Made by a program: the position numbers and the translations under genes
The notes under the pieces: model-generated
What the model saw: the letters and a program-made list of their open reading frames with translations, nothing else
Database searches by the model: none
Told to the model about the DNA's origin: nothing
In this document: piece by piece, positions 33,943 through 43,257 of the stretch
Position numbering within the stretch: the first letter of the stretch is position 1
Layout of the letters: each line of letters opens with the position of its first letter
NCBI GenBank assembly: GCA_012329065.1
Contig: JAAXPZ010000032.1
Location: forward strand, 1 to 44,377
Length of the DNA stretch: 44,377 nt
DNA from: Sulfurovum sp.
GTDB lineage: Bacteria > Campylobacterota > Campylobacteria > Campylobacterales > Sulfurovaceae
Direction: 5' to 3'

Positions 33943-35850
33943 TTATAACCTATATCTAAATGTGGCGATAATCTCCACTTCTTTACCAATACTTTTGGTG
34001 ATTATATTTTTTAAATATGCCTTGTCTGTATCTGTCAGAACACCGCTAGAAATTACTTCACATCGTATCTCAGGTTTGCCTTTGTGACGAAGTATCTCGA
34101 TATGTGCAAGCTCAAGTCTTTTTTCGTCCACGATATAGTGAGTATTTGTAAGAATATTTCTGATTCTGACATTCTCTTGCATATGCTTAAAAGACCCATA
34201 TAAAGGTATGGCAACCAGCATAACTATCAAAAGCCATGTTGCTATACCCTTGCGTGCTATTTTTATAGGAGAATAGCCCATGATCATAAAAGTCATGGAC
34301 GCTGCCAATACTATGCCTACAAGGTTGGTAATGAAAAGTAAGAATGCTGAAGAGAACATTGCCCACTTTGCCCAACCTAACCCTACTCCTGCTACTGCCA
34401 ACGGTGGTACTAGTGCTACAGCAATAGCCACTCCAGCCAGAGAGCTTAGTATTTTTTCATTATTTTTTGCATAAGCAGCAGCGACACCTGAAGCTATAGC
34501 GACAAAGAGGTCTAGGAGTGTAGGGGAGAGCCTGCTCGACATCTCACTGGTCAATCTCTCTATAGGTACAAATAGCGATATCACTGTGGCAGTCATCACA
34601 ACAGCGAATACTCCAATGGCTATAGTCTTTATAGCATTTGACTGCATTGAACTGTCCTGTCTAAGCACAGCCATACTAAGACTCACAATAGGCTGCATCA
34701 GTGGTGCCAAAAGCATTGCCCCTATGATCACAGAACTTGAATTAATAAAAAGACCTAGTGTAGCTATAGTGGAAGCAAGTATAAGTAGCACCATAAATAC
34801 TGACGAGAGAACCGCATCTCCTCTGAGACTAGTAAAGAGTGATGTATACTGCTCTTTGGATGCATGCTGAAAAAGAGGCAATCCTTTTGCAAGATACTCC
34901 ATACTCTCCTCATCTTGCGGTACATTATCAAGTCTAATACTATTTCTTTCGCTTCTTCCATTTGCTTTGTCACTTGCCCAAAATTCATCTCCTGTGCTTA
35001 GCTTGAGTATCGCCTCTTCTGTTCTTAGCCTAATAGGCATTTGTGCCAACTCTTTGTCATCTATAAGTACTTCGGGTAACTCATGGCACTCAATAGCTAT
35101 CTCTGAACTTTTCACAAACCCAAGAGACCTAGGAAGCTTCTGTTTCTTGCTGTTGCCAAACAAAAGGACAAGAGGTTGTGCAACATAAAACTGAAAAAGA
35201 GACACAGGAGACAGTATCACTAACATATGTTGTCCGTCGACCAATCCTAAGTGCGACTTCAACACAGATGCTACCCAGCTACCATTATCACAATCAATCC
35301 CTATGAGTCCCACAGCAGAAAAGCTCTTTTCAGCATCCTTGTCTGTTTTGACTGTAAATCTATAGTGCTTTAAAGGCTCTTTTTGCCTCCAGCTCTCCCA
35401 AAAATGCCTCATTCTCACCCATATAGATTCACTCATGTAATCGTACTCAAACTCTTTTAGTATTACAGTATTTCCTATACGGACATCATTTAAAACTATC
35501 GTATCATTACAATAAAGAAGATCTATACTCTGCTCAGGCAAACTCATTGCCAACCTAAATGCATCCTCTGTCTTTTTTGGCAAAGAAAACATTTTTATCA
35601 ACTTTAACTGAGTAGATAATGGCACTATACCTATACCTATATTGTACCTTAAGGCAAGCCTGATAATCTTTTTAATCTCAACCATAGTTCCTGTGGTTAT
35701 AAGATGCTTTGCCTCACTAAGCTCAACAGATTCAAGCTCATCGTCACTGACATAACTCACAAAAGTAATGGCATCAGCCATATCAAGCTTTTTTACACTC
35801 TCGATAAACTCTTCATGCTCTTTGTTGTATAGATAAAGTATTGACTTCAT
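33943..35850 (-). CDS. DUF389 membrane protein with lipid-kinase-like N-terminal part
   Basis: This 635-residue protein has two parts. The C-terminal half is a DUF389/TIGR00341 membrane domain with several helices, including STIATLGLFINSSSVIIGAMLLAP and the next LMQPIVSLSMAVLR. The N-terminal 330 residues are soluble; the stretch with SSEIAIECHELPEVLIDDKEL resembles the C-terminal lobe of YegS/diacylglycerol-kinase-like proteins (inference). Function is unknown. The start at 35850 is preferred to 35931 because the extra 27 residues look non-coding; the ribosome-binding site is weak for either. Confidence 0.8.
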   Translation of the reverse strand: MKSILYLYNKEHEEFIESVKKLDMADAITFVSYVSDDELESVELSEAKHLITTGTMVEIKKIIRLALRYNIGIGIVPLSTQLKLIKMFSLPKKTEDAFRLAMSLPEQSIDLLYCNDTIVLNDVRIGNTVILKEFEYDYMSESIWVRMRHFWESWRQKEPLKHYRFTVKTDKDAEKSFSAVGLIGIDCDNGSWVASVLKSHLGLVDGQHMLVILSPVSLFQFYVAQPLVLLFGNSKKQKLPRSLGFVKSSEIAIECHELPEVLIDDKELAQMPIRLRTEEAILKLSTGDEFWASDKANGRSERNSIRLDNVPQDEESMEYLAKGLPLFQHASKEQYTSLFTSLRGDAVLSSVFMVLLILASTIATLGLFINSSSVIIGAMLLAPLMQPIVSLSMAVLRQDSSMQSNAIKTIAIGVFAVVMTATVISLFVPIERLTSEMSSRLSPTLLDLFVAIASGVAAAYAKNNEKILSSLAGVAIAVALVPPLAVAGVGLGWAKWAMFSSAFLLFITNLVGIVLAASMTFMIMGYSPIKIARKGIATWLLIVMLVAIPLYGSFKHMQENVRIRNILTNTHYIVDEKRLELAHIEILRHKGKPEIRCEVISSGVLTDTDKAYLKNIITKSIGKEVEIIATFRYRL

Positions 35851-35949
35851 GGATATTTGACTACCTTTTGTATTGTGGCGATATGACAATAGTATAATTA
35901 TATCAGAATATGGTACAATTGATACATTCAAAATACAGGGAGAAATAAA

Positions 35950-36459
35950 ATGAAATTAAAACTACTACTTAGTGTTGCTATGATAAGCATGCTTTTTGTT
36001 GGATGTACACCAGCTACAAAACGCTACTCACCCATTACTGATACTCAGATCAAAAAGAATGTTGTTGGGACATGGTATCGCAAGAGTAACTCCACTACAA
36101 GAGATGGCATTAGAATATATACATCGCGATCAGAAACATTTTATAAAAGTGGACTGCTAAAAAGTAAATCTTATGTTTCTTTTATTAATAGAAAAGGGAA
36201 AGTAGTTGGGAAATTTACGCTGGATAGGCGATTTAGATGGTATGTGAGAGGCAATAGGATTTCTACCAAATTCATAAGTTGTAAAATGAGGGTTCGGAAA
36301 AAACCAAGAGGCATACAAGCAGAACTATTTACAGATATCATGAAACTTGGTTGTAGATACGCAAACAAAGGACTGAAGAAAAGAGTTCGCAGCAAAACAG
36401 TTAGCTATATCAGCCGAAATATGCTCATTGTAGCTGGTCGAGTATTTAGAAAAAAATAG
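35950..36459 (+). CDS. Predicted lipoprotein, basic
   Basis: This 169-residue protein has a lipobox (SMLFVGC, Cys19) and a strongly basic, beta-rich mature part with VGTWYRKSN and TFYKSGLLKSKSYVSF, reminiscent of small lipocalin-like or heat-shock-type lipoproteins, but no family is assigned. AGGGAGAAA is the ribosome-binding site. A strong hairpin follows its stop. Confidence 0.7.
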   Translation: MKLKLLLSVAMISMLFVGCTPATKRYSPITDTQIKKNVVGTWYRKSNSTTRDGIRIYTSRSETFYKSGLLKSKSYVSFINRKGKVVGKFTLDRRFRWYVRGNRISTKFISCKMRVRKKPRGIQAELFTDIMKLGCRYANKGLKKRVRSKTVSYISRNMLIVAGRVFRKK

Positions 36460-36502
36460 ATTATTATGGGAGTATTCCCTTATAAGAATACTCCCAATAA
36501 TA
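36451..36502 (-). terminator. Rho-independent terminator of purL
   Basis: GGGAGTATTC (36468-36477) pairs with GAATACTCCC (36486-36495) across an 8-nt loop, extended by 6 more pairs with one bulge. On the minus strand a T-rich run (TATTTTTT) follows, so it terminates purL; it also lies just past the convergent lipoprotein gene. Confidence 0.8.
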
Positions 36503-36512
36503 CCAAACTTCC

Positions 36513-38738
36513 TTACAAGTCCTGCTCAATCACCTCTGCAAAACGATTAAAATAAATATTCTTTATATCCTCAAGAGCTAGCTCTACGCTGCTAACTTTG
36601 ACCTTTTCTCCACCTACTTTGCCTATGATATCTGTAGGTACACCTAGCTCATCAGCTATCACTTTAAAGTCATCCCAGTTATCCTTGCCTATCTCTATGA
36701 TTGCTCTATGTTGAGACTCATCAAATATATCCCTGCTGTCTGATGATTTGATGCTAGCTACCACACCCATACTGGATAGTGCTGCCATTTTGGATAGTGC
36801 GATCGCTATACCGCCTAGATTGACATCTTTGGCAGACTCCAGTAGTCCCTTGGTATTGGCATCTATGATAAGTTTCCACAGATTTAACTCAGCCCTATAG
36901 TCTATATCTGCCAATGAGCCCGTTGTTTCACCATGAAGCTTCTTGATATACAGTGAGCCCCCAAACTGACCTGTTGTTTTACCAAGAAGCACAACAAGGC
37001 TACCTTCTTTCTGCAATGAACTAGGAAGCACTTTGTTCTCGTCATCGTTAATACCTACCATAACTATAGCAGGAGTAGGAAATACGCTTTTGCCATTTGT
37101 CTCGTTGTACAGGGAAACATTGCCGCTGACTACAGGAGTGGAGAGTTCAGCACAAGCCTCCTTGATACCTCCACATGCCTCTGCAAACTGCCACATGACT
37201 TCTGGATTCTCTGGGTTTCCAAAATTCAGGCAGTCCGTGATTGCCTTGGGTACTGCTCCACTCATAGCAACATTTCGCCCACTCTCCATCACGGCCAATG
37301 CAGCACCCTTGTATGGGTCGATATAACAGTATCTAGGATTGCAGTCCGCACTCATCGCCAACGCTTTGCCAGTCTCCTTAATTCTAATGCAACTAGCATC
37401 TAGGCTACCTGGGTGCTTGACAGTATTTGTCTGCACCATAGAATCATACTGCTCGTATACCCATGCTTTATCCACAATCTCCAGCGAAGTAAGTAGCTTC
37501 TCAAATGCCACTTGGTCTGATATGGATGAATAATCATCAACAGTGATACCATTTATTTCATTGAGATACTCAGGTCTACTGACTGGGCGATCAAGTACAG
37601 GTGCTTCTTCACTGACAGGTGCTATAGGCATATCACAAGCAAGATCTCCATGCCAAAAAAGCTCCATGCATCCCGTATCTGTGACTTCTCCGATGATCGC
37701 AACATCCAAGTCCCACTTTTCAAATATATCGATCACCTCTTGCTCTCTACCTTTTTTGATACAGACTAACATTCGCTCTTGAGACTCGGAGAGCATAAAG
37801 TCATACGGTGTCATGCCCTCCTCTCTCGCTGGTACCTTGTCTAGATTCATTCGCATGCCCGCAGCACTCTTGCCAGCCATCTCAAAGGCAGAGCTAGTCA
37901 ATCCTGCTGCACCCATATCTTGGATACCGACGACGATCTCTTTTTTAGTCTTAAATAACTCCAAACACGCTTCTAGCAATAGCTTTTCAGTAAATGGGTC
38001 ACCAACCTGTACTGTAGGTCTGAGCGATTTACTCTCTTCTGTAAAACTATCTGAACTCATCACCGCCCCACCAAGTCCATCACGACCAGTTTTGGAACCA
38101 ACATACATTACTGAGTTGCCTATACCCTCTGCAATGCCAAGAAATATCTCATCAGTTTTTACCAGTCCTAGTGCAAATGCATTGACAAGTATATTGCCAT
38201 TGTAGCTCTCATCAAAACTCACTTCTCCACCAATAGTCGGAACACCCATACAGTTACCATAGCTACCTATGCCATCGACAACACCACGAACAAGATGCCT
38301 CTGATATTTATTGATATCACTGTTCCCATCTATAGATCCGAATCGCAAGGCATTCATATTGGCAATAGGTCTAGCACCCATAGTGAAAACATCTCTGAGG
38401 ATCCCCCCTACTCCAGTAGCAGCACCTTGAAATGGCTCTATAAAGCTTGGATGATTGTGGCTTTCCATCTTGAATACTGCCGCGTATCCACCACCTATAT
38501 CTATCACACCCGCATTTTCCCCAGGACCCTGTATGACCCATGGTGCTTTTGTCGGAAAACCTCTGAGATATTTAGTACTGGACTTGTATGAACAATGCTC
38601 TGACCACATAGCAGAAAAAATACCAAGTTCTACTAGATTAGGCTCTCTTTCCAGTATCTGTTTTATATGCTGATAATCTTCATCGCTGAGCTTATGAGAT
38701 TTTAATAATCCTTCGATATTTTCTAGAGGTTTTGACAT
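36513..38738 (-). CDS. purL: Phosphoribosylformylglycinamidine synthase subunit PurL
   Basis: This 741-residue protein is the small-type PurL, working with separate PurS and PurQ. Seen: [16 protein letters not shown] near the N-terminus, [35 protein letters not shown] and two AIR-synthase-like halves. It makes FGAM in purine synthesis. The start at 38738 ([15 protein letters not shown]) is preferred over 38756, whose six extra residues are atypical. A U-tailed hairpin ends the gene. Confidence 0.96.
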   Translation of the reverse strand: MSKPLENIEGLLKSHKLSDEDYQHIKQILEREPNLVELGIFSAMWSEHCSYKSSTKYLRGFPTKAPWVIQGPGENAGVIDIGGGYAAVFKMESHNHPSFIEPFQGAATGVGGILRDVFTMGARPIANMNALRFGSIDGNSDINKYQRHLVRGVVDGIGSYGNCMGVPTIGGEVSFDESYNGNILVNAFALGLVKTDEIFLGIAEGIGNSVMYVGSKTGRDGLGGAVMSSDSFTEESKSLRPTVQVGDPFTEKLLLEACLELFKTKKEIVVGIQDMGAAGLTSSAFEMAGKSAAGMRMNLDKVPAREEGMTPYDFMLSESQERMLVCIKKGREQEVIDIFEKWDLDVAIIGEVTDTGCMELFWHGDLACDMPIAPVSEEAPVLDRPVSRPEYLNEINGITVDDYSSISDQVAFEKLLTSLEIVDKAWVYEQYDSMVQTNTVKHPGSLDASCIRIKETGKALAMSADCNPRYCYIDPYKGAALAVMESGRNVAMSGAVPKAITDCLNFGNPENPEVMWQFAEACGGIKEACAELSTPVVSGNVSLYNETNGKSVFPTPAIVMVGINDDENKVLPSSLQKEGSLVVLLGKTTGQFGGSLYIKKLHGETTGSLADIDYRAELNLWKLIIDANTKGLLESAKDVNLGGIAIALSKMAALSSMGVVASIKSSDSRDIFDESQHRAIIEIGKDNWDDFKVIADELGVPTDIIGKVGGEKVKVSSVELALEDIKNIYFNRFAEVIEQDL

Positions 38739-38810
38739 GAGAAAGCATCCTTGCATAAAGTTGTGATATTCTACACAAATGCTGCTAAAAAGTGTGTTAA
38801 GTGCAATATA

Positions 38811-39215
38811 TCAATATCTGTATCTACAATCTAAACATTTCTTATACACTCGTCTACCTCTGGAGACATTTGCTCCAAGTGATACAGCTACAATAGCATG
38901 AATAGTATATTTTAAATGCTCTGTATAGTCATGTTTTAAATTAACAGAACCACAATTGCTACATTTTGGGTGATTCTCTATCTTAAGGTTATTAAAATAT
39001 GATTCAACAACAGGATCTGCTTTTTCTTTTTTCATGAGAGGAATATGAAGCTTTATGCCACCCATTGCAACAGTATATGCAGGAGTTAGAGAAGCAAAGC
39101 CTTCATTAAATATAAATACTTCTATATCTTCTGTCTCAAGTAATCCTCTCAAAATATGAGCGTCACTAGATGTAGAAAGCTCTGCTATGCAAATATATTG
39201 GTTGCTTTTTTTCAT
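38811..39215 (-). CDS. DUF2007-like protein with zinc ribbon
   Basis: This 134-residue protein starts with a domain resembling DUF2007 (AELSTSSDAHILRGLLETEDIEVFIFNE, i.e. a small strand-helix-strand unit) and ends with a zinc ribbon (CSNCGSVNLK and CLDCRYRY). The role of such proteins is unknown; signalling has been proposed. An extended -10 box ends 6 nt before the ATG and no ribosome-binding site is present, so the mRNA is probably leaderless. Confidence 0.68.
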   Translation of the reverse strand: MKKSNQYICIAELSTSSDAHILRGLLETEDIEVFIFNEGFASLTPAYTVAMGGIKLHIPLMKKEKADPVVESYFNNLKIENHPKCSNCGSVNLKHDYTEHLKYTIHAIVAVSLGANVSRGRRVYKKCLDCRYRY

Positions 39216-39230
39216 CTGCTTATTATACCA
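39216..39230 (-). promoter_or_regulatory. Extended -10 promoter of a probably leaderless gene
   Basis: On the minus strand TG-G-TATAAT (39222-39230) is followed by exactly 6 nt (AAGCAG) and then the ATG. Predicted +1 is the A of the start codon. Confidence 0.6.
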
Positions 39231-39312
39231 GACTTTTGAGTTTTGATGTGAAAATGACAGAGCTCATAACAATCATCACTAACTACTAAAAGTGTTATTA
39301 AGCTACAATCTG

Positions 39313-39726
39313 ATGATGAAAAATCTATTTCTACTAGCTCTACTCTTTTGTATTGGATGTGAAGATAAAGCAATGGTAAATATCTATCATAAAGATATCA
39401 TCAAATCACCTGTTCCTTGTCTTAAACTCAAAGTTACCCCATATGAAAAAGAGTTTGCAAATGTGCTCAAAAAGTTATATCATTTTCAAGATAATTGTAC
39501 TCTAGTGCTTGAAGTGTCTCACAAAAATGATATCCAGTGCAACAGTAGCCACAACACTGCCAAAAATACTCCCAATACTTTCCCTAATAGCTATCTCAGG
39601 ATGGAGCTTCGCAGAGGATTGGATTTGCAGTATAGCTACTATATTGATCTACATAAGAAAGCAGATGAAAAAAATGTGATAGAAGGCTGGGAAAGGATAG
39701 ATAGAGACTTGATGATTGCAAGGTAG
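39313..39726 (+). CDS. Predicted lipoprotein
   Basis: This 137-residue protein has a lipobox (LLFCIGC, Cys about 17) and a mature part with several cysteines (VPCLKLKVTPYEKEF, FQDNCTLVLEV, IQCNSSHN). No family recognised. The start is one of two adjacent ATGs (39313, 39316); an upstream in-frame start at 39292 would spoil the signal peptide. Confidence 0.65.
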   Translation: MMKNLFLLALLFCIGCEDKAMVNIYHKDIIKSPVPCLKLKVTPYEKEFANVLKKLYHFQDNCTLVLEVSHKNDIQCNSSHNTAKNTPNTFPNSYLRMELRRGLDLQYSYYIDLHKKADEKNVIEGWERIDRDLMIAR

Positions 39727-39780
39727 AAGTAATACACGGAGAAAATCAACTGTCTACAGATAAAGAACTATACTCCGCTG

Positions 39781-39808
39781 GGTGGATTAAATATAGGATT
39801 TATCCACC
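39781..39808. terminator. Hairpin between convergent lipoprotein and cyclophilin genes
   Basis: GGTGGATTAAAT pairs with ATTTATCCACC (one bulge) around a 5-nt loop. It lies between two converging stops; no U-run is seen, so efficiency is uncertain. Confidence 0.5.
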
Positions 39809-39822
39809 GATACCACACTGAC

Positions 39823-40338
39823 CTATAAAGACTCTACAATTTTGATAGAGTTTATATCGTCATTCTGATCTAGCGTATCAAGTACCTTGAAGCTCTCTAT
39901 ATCATCTTCTTCGATACCGCCAAATACAGTATGTACACCATCTAGATGAGGAGTATCTGCAAATGTTATGAAAAACTGACTACCGCCTGTATCTTTACCT
40001 GCATGAGCCATAGAAAATACACCTCTGCGATGATTTATGCCATTGTCTGCTTCACACTTGATATTCCAGTCAGGACCACCTGTGCCTGCCATAGGTGGAT
40101 TGTCTTTAGAATGTGGACAGCCGCCTTGAGCCATGAAACCTGGGATTACCCTATGAAACTTTAGACCGTCGTAAAAACCATCATTTGCCAACTCTGCCAT
40201 ATTTGACACTGCGATAGGAGCATCTTTTGGATACATTTTCAAGGTGATCTTACCCTTACTAGTATCCACTATTGCATACTGCAATTTCGAAAGTTCGTCC
40301 TCACTTAATTTGTACTCTTTTAGATTTTTTCCAAACAT
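39823..40338 (-). CDS. Cyclophilin-type peptidyl-prolyl cis-trans isomerase
   Basis: This 171-residue cytoplasmic protein has the cyclophilin landmarks GLKFHRVIPGFMAQGG, GVFSMAHAGKDTGGSQFFIT and LDGVHTVFGG. It lacks a signal peptide. It speeds proline isomerisation in protein folding. AAGGAT precedes the ATG. The pyrF gene diverges from it across a 58-nt region. Confidence 0.94.
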   Translation of the reverse strand: MFGKNLKEYKLSEDELSKLQYAIVDTSKGKITLKMYPKDAPIAVSNMAELANDGFYDGLKFHRVIPGFMAQGGCPHSKDNPPMAGTGGPDWNIKCEADNGINHRRGVFSMAHAGKDTGGSQFFITFADTPHLDGVHTVFGGIEEDDIESFKVLDTLDQNDDINSIKIVESL

Positions 40339-40362
40339 CTTAATCCTTCTAGTTTATTTTGG

Positions 40363-40372
40363 TAGAATTATA
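40363..40372. promoter_or_regulatory. Overlapping divergent -10 boxes
   Basis: TAGAAT on the plus strand (40363-40368, toward pyrF) overlaps TATAAT on the minus strand (40367-40372, toward the cyclophilin gene). They lie within an imperfect palindrome TTGGTA-GAATTA-TACCAA. The two promoters may compete. Confidence 0.45.
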
Positions 40373-40396
40373 CCAATAAATACTAAGGAAAACTAA

Positions 40397-41080
40397 ATGC
40401 AACTATGTATAGCACTCGACTTGCCCTCTGCAAAAGAAAATCTTCATCTTGCGGAACTACTGGCCAAGCACAATATTTGGATAAAAGTAGGCTTTAGAAG
40501 CTATATACGAGACGGCAAAGAATTTCTACAAAATCTAAAGAATATAAACCCTGAATTTAAAATATTTCTAGATCTCAAGTTATATGATATCCCCAACACT
40601 ATGGCTGATGCAGCAGAAGAAATCACTGCACTTGGAGTTGATATGTTTAATATCCATGCTTCAGCAGGCGAAAAAGCCATGCAGACAGTCATGGACAGAC
40701 TCAGTAAACTCGAAAATAGACCGCTGGTGCTAGCAGTGACTGCTTTGACCTCATTTAATGAGCAGGGTTTTCAAAGTATATATGAAAAAAGTATCGGACA
40801 AAAGGCAGAGCAGTTTGCTAAAATGAGTTTTGAGAGTGGACTTGATGGTGTGGTCTGTTCTGCATTTGAAAGCAGAGCCATCAAGGAGGTAACAAACAGT
40901 ACCTTTTTGACATTATGTCCAGGCATCAGACCTTTTGGTGAAGATAGCGGAGACCAGCAAAGAGTTGGCACGCTAGAACTGGCAAAAAAAGAATTGGTAG
41001 ATTTTCCAGTCATCGGTCGCCCTATCTATCAGGATAAAAATCCTAAAGAAAAACTAGAGGATATTTTAAAACTTCTTTAG
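40397..41080 (+). CDS. pyrF: Orotidine-5'-phosphate decarboxylase
   Basis: This 227-residue TIM-barrel protein has the catalytic DLKLYDIPNTMADA motif (Asp-Lys-Asp), an N-terminal ALDLPS, and C-terminal LCPGIRPFG and IGRPIYQ phosphate-binding segments. It forms UMP in pyrimidine synthesis. AAGGAAA precedes the ATG. Length is normal. Confidence 0.96.
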   Translation: MQLCIALDLPSAKENLHLAELLAKHNIWIKVGFRSYIRDGKEFLQNLKNINPEFKIFLDLKLYDIPNTMADAAEEITALGVDMFNIHASAGEKAMQTVMDRLSKLENRPLVLAVTALTSFNEQGFQSIYEKSIGQKAEQFAKMSFESGLDGVVCSAFESRAIKEVTNSTFLTLCPGIRPFGEDSGDQQRVGTLELAKKELVDFPVIGRPIYQDKNPKEKLEDILKLL

Positions 41081-41104
41081 GATGCCTATCATTAGAGACA
41101 CCCT

Positions 41105-41233
41105 TTAGTTGCTAGCTTGCTCTACTTTTGCAGGCTTTGCAAGCTCTGTTGCTTGGTTCATCCCTTGTATCATAAAGTAAGTGCCTATTGCAAACATAGC
41201 AAGTATAATGAGTGGTGTATATTTCTTAAACAT
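41105..41233 (-). CDS. 42-residue single-pass membrane protein
   Basis: A short gene found by direct translation. It starts MFKKYTPLIILAMFAIGTYF, one hydrophobic helix after a positive N-terminus, followed by MIQGMNQATELAKPAKVEQASN. AAAGG lies about 8 nt upstream of the ATG. No family is recognised. It converges with pyrF across 24 nt. Confidence 0.55.
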   Translation of the reverse strand: MFKKYTPLIILAMFAIGTYFMIQGMNQATELAKPAKVEQASN

Positions 41234-41318
41234 TTTAGGCCTTTTAAACTAATTATTGCATTGTATCCAATTTTTCTTTTTTTAACTGTAATTCAACAAA
41301 TTTTTAACTTAAATCCCC

Positions 41319-41324
41319 TATAAT
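41319..41324 (+). promoter_or_regulatory. -10 box of tRNA-Ser
   Basis: TATAAT lies 16 nt before the mature tRNA-Ser 5' end. No convincing -35 at the normal spacing. Confidence 0.55.
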
Positions 41325-41340
41325 GCCACTCCACAAATAC

Positions 41341-41431
41341 GGACAGTTGGGTGAGTTGGCTGAAACCACACCCCTGCTAAGGGTGCGTGCTCGAAAGGGT
41401 ACCGAGGGTTCGAATCCCTCACTGTCCGCCA
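41341..41431 (+). tRNA. tRNA-Ser (anticodon GCU)
   Basis: Acceptor GGACAGT pairs with ACTGTCC, discriminator G, encoded CCA. The anticodon loop CTGCTAA has GCT at 41376-41378. A long variable arm identifies a class II serine tRNA. The 3' end faces the decayed restriction/AbiE region, a usual island insertion position, but no repeated 3' end of the tRNA was seen inside the window. Confidence 0.95.
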
Positions 41432-41495
41432 TCAGATATATTTCCTTTTTTTATTGCTATGCCTAAAGGATACACCCAAAGTTTAAATTTTGGCA

Positions 41496-43257
41496 TTATC
41501 TTGCTAGTTCCTCTGTTATCATCTCCGCCTGTTTCAACACAGTCTCTGTTGCCAATTTCTGCATATCAGGTGGATACCCAAACTGTCGCAAAGTTCGCTT
41601 TACGATGACTTTCAGCTTAGCCCTAACGCTCTCTTTTATGGTCCAATCTATAGAAGCATTGGCTCTTACTCTTTGGGTTAAAACAATAGCAAGTTCGCGA
41701 AGCACCTCTTTTTCCATCACCTCTTTAGCATTATTATTATTGGCAATAGCACTATAAAAAGCATACTCAAAATCACTCAAAATCATCTCTTTTGGTTCTT
41801 CATCTTGTCTTTGGATATCTTTACTTATGGCAATAAGCTCTTCTATAACTTCAGCCGCAGTTATGATATTTTTTGATCGAATTTTCTAGCATCTCCATAA
41901 GAGATTTGCTTTGTACTAGATTTGTTTTAGCTCTGATTTTTATCTCATCATTCAAAAGTTTTTTGAGTACTTCCATGGCAATGTTTTTGTGCTTCATCCC
42001 TTGCACTTCCATCAAGAACTCTTCAGAGAGTATGGATATATCAGGCTTCTTAATCCCTGATGCATCAAAGATGTCTATCACCTCTTCAGTCACCAAAGCT
42101 TTGTCTATCACTTGCCGTATGGTTGTGTCCATCTCCTCATCACTTCTTCCTGAACCTGTACTATCAAACTTTACTAGTCTTGCCTTCACAGCTTGAAAAA
42201 ATGATACTTCATCTTTAACATCCATTGCTTCCTCGTGAGGTACAGCTATAGCAAATGCCTGTGAAAGTGCCGTTACTTCATCTATATACCTTTTCTTCCC
42301 ATCTTCAAGACCTAAAATATGCTCTTCTGCTTCAAGAATGAGAGAAAGTTTTCTTCTTGTGTCTGCTTCAAAGTACGCTTCGTATGCAAACCCAAAATAC
42401 ATCTGAGACACCACTTCTAGTTTTTCAATCATGAGTGCTACTGCCTGCTCCTGTGCCAATGCAGGGTCGCCCTTCCCCCCACTATCACTATAGAAAGAGA
42501 GTGCTTTCTTTAAATCACTAGCAATCCCCAGATAATCTACTACCAATCCATCCGGTTTATCTTTATACACTCTATTGACTCTTGTTATAGCCTGCATTAG
42601 GTTATGCCCTTTCATAGGCTTGTCAATGTAAAGGGTATGCATAGAAGGCGCATCAAATCCCGTCAGCCACATATCACGAACAATGACCAATTTCAGTTCA
42701 TCATTCACATCTTTCATTCTATTGGCAAGGTCATGTCTTTACTGCTTGGTCGTATGGTGTTTTGCCATAAGCGGACCATCACTCGAACTGGCTGTCATAA
42801 CTACTTTTATCACGCCCTTGGTCAAGTCATCACTATGCCACTCAGGTTTTAGCTTTATGATCTCCTCATAAAGATTTGCTGTAATCCTTCTACTCATAGC
42901 AACAATCATCCCTTTTCCCTTAAAGACCTCTTGCCGACTTTAAAAGTGTGTAACAATGTCTTTGGCTACCTCTTTGACTCTGTTTTCAGAGCCTATGAGT
43001 GCTTCTAGTTGTGTCCATTTGGCTTTGGCTTTTTGTGTTTCGCTTAAATCATCATTTTAAAGCTCATAGTCCAGCGTAGGGTTTATCTTCACAAGAGCAT
43101 TTTGTATTCTCTCTTTTAAGACCACATCTTTAAAAGAGTCTCGCATAGGGGTATCACTGTCGGGTGCAATGTCTGGCGCATAAATGTATTCAAATCCCTG
43201 CTTCTCTAAAAGGTCTATAGCAAACAGTTCTATCTCGTTTTCTGTGATTTTCTCCAT
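41496..43257 (-). pseudogene. hsdR: Type I restriction enzyme R subunit, decayed remnant
   Basis: The first about 60 residues (MEKITENEIELFAIDLLEKQ, then YAPDIAPDSDTP) are intact and in frame. They join directly, after INPTL, to the second helicase half (NDDLSETQKAKAKWTQLEAL), so the nuclease and first RecA domain are deleted. In-frame TAA stops interrupt at 43057-43059, 42940-42942 and 42739-42741. Conserved sequence continues through [16 protein letters not shown] and the [14 protein letters not shown] segment. Near 41860-41870 a further deletion shifts frame into [15 protein letters not shown] and the C-terminal FEYAFYSAIANNNNAKEV. Intact relatives are about 1000 residues. The gene begins immediately after the AbiEii stop. 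Confidence 0.9.

Noticed and set aside
42739-43059. TAA recoding in hsdR because three in-frame TAA codons occur in otherwise open sequence
   Set aside because: Most intact genes in the window end with TAA, and the gene also has a large deletion and a frameshift. Ordinary decay explains it.
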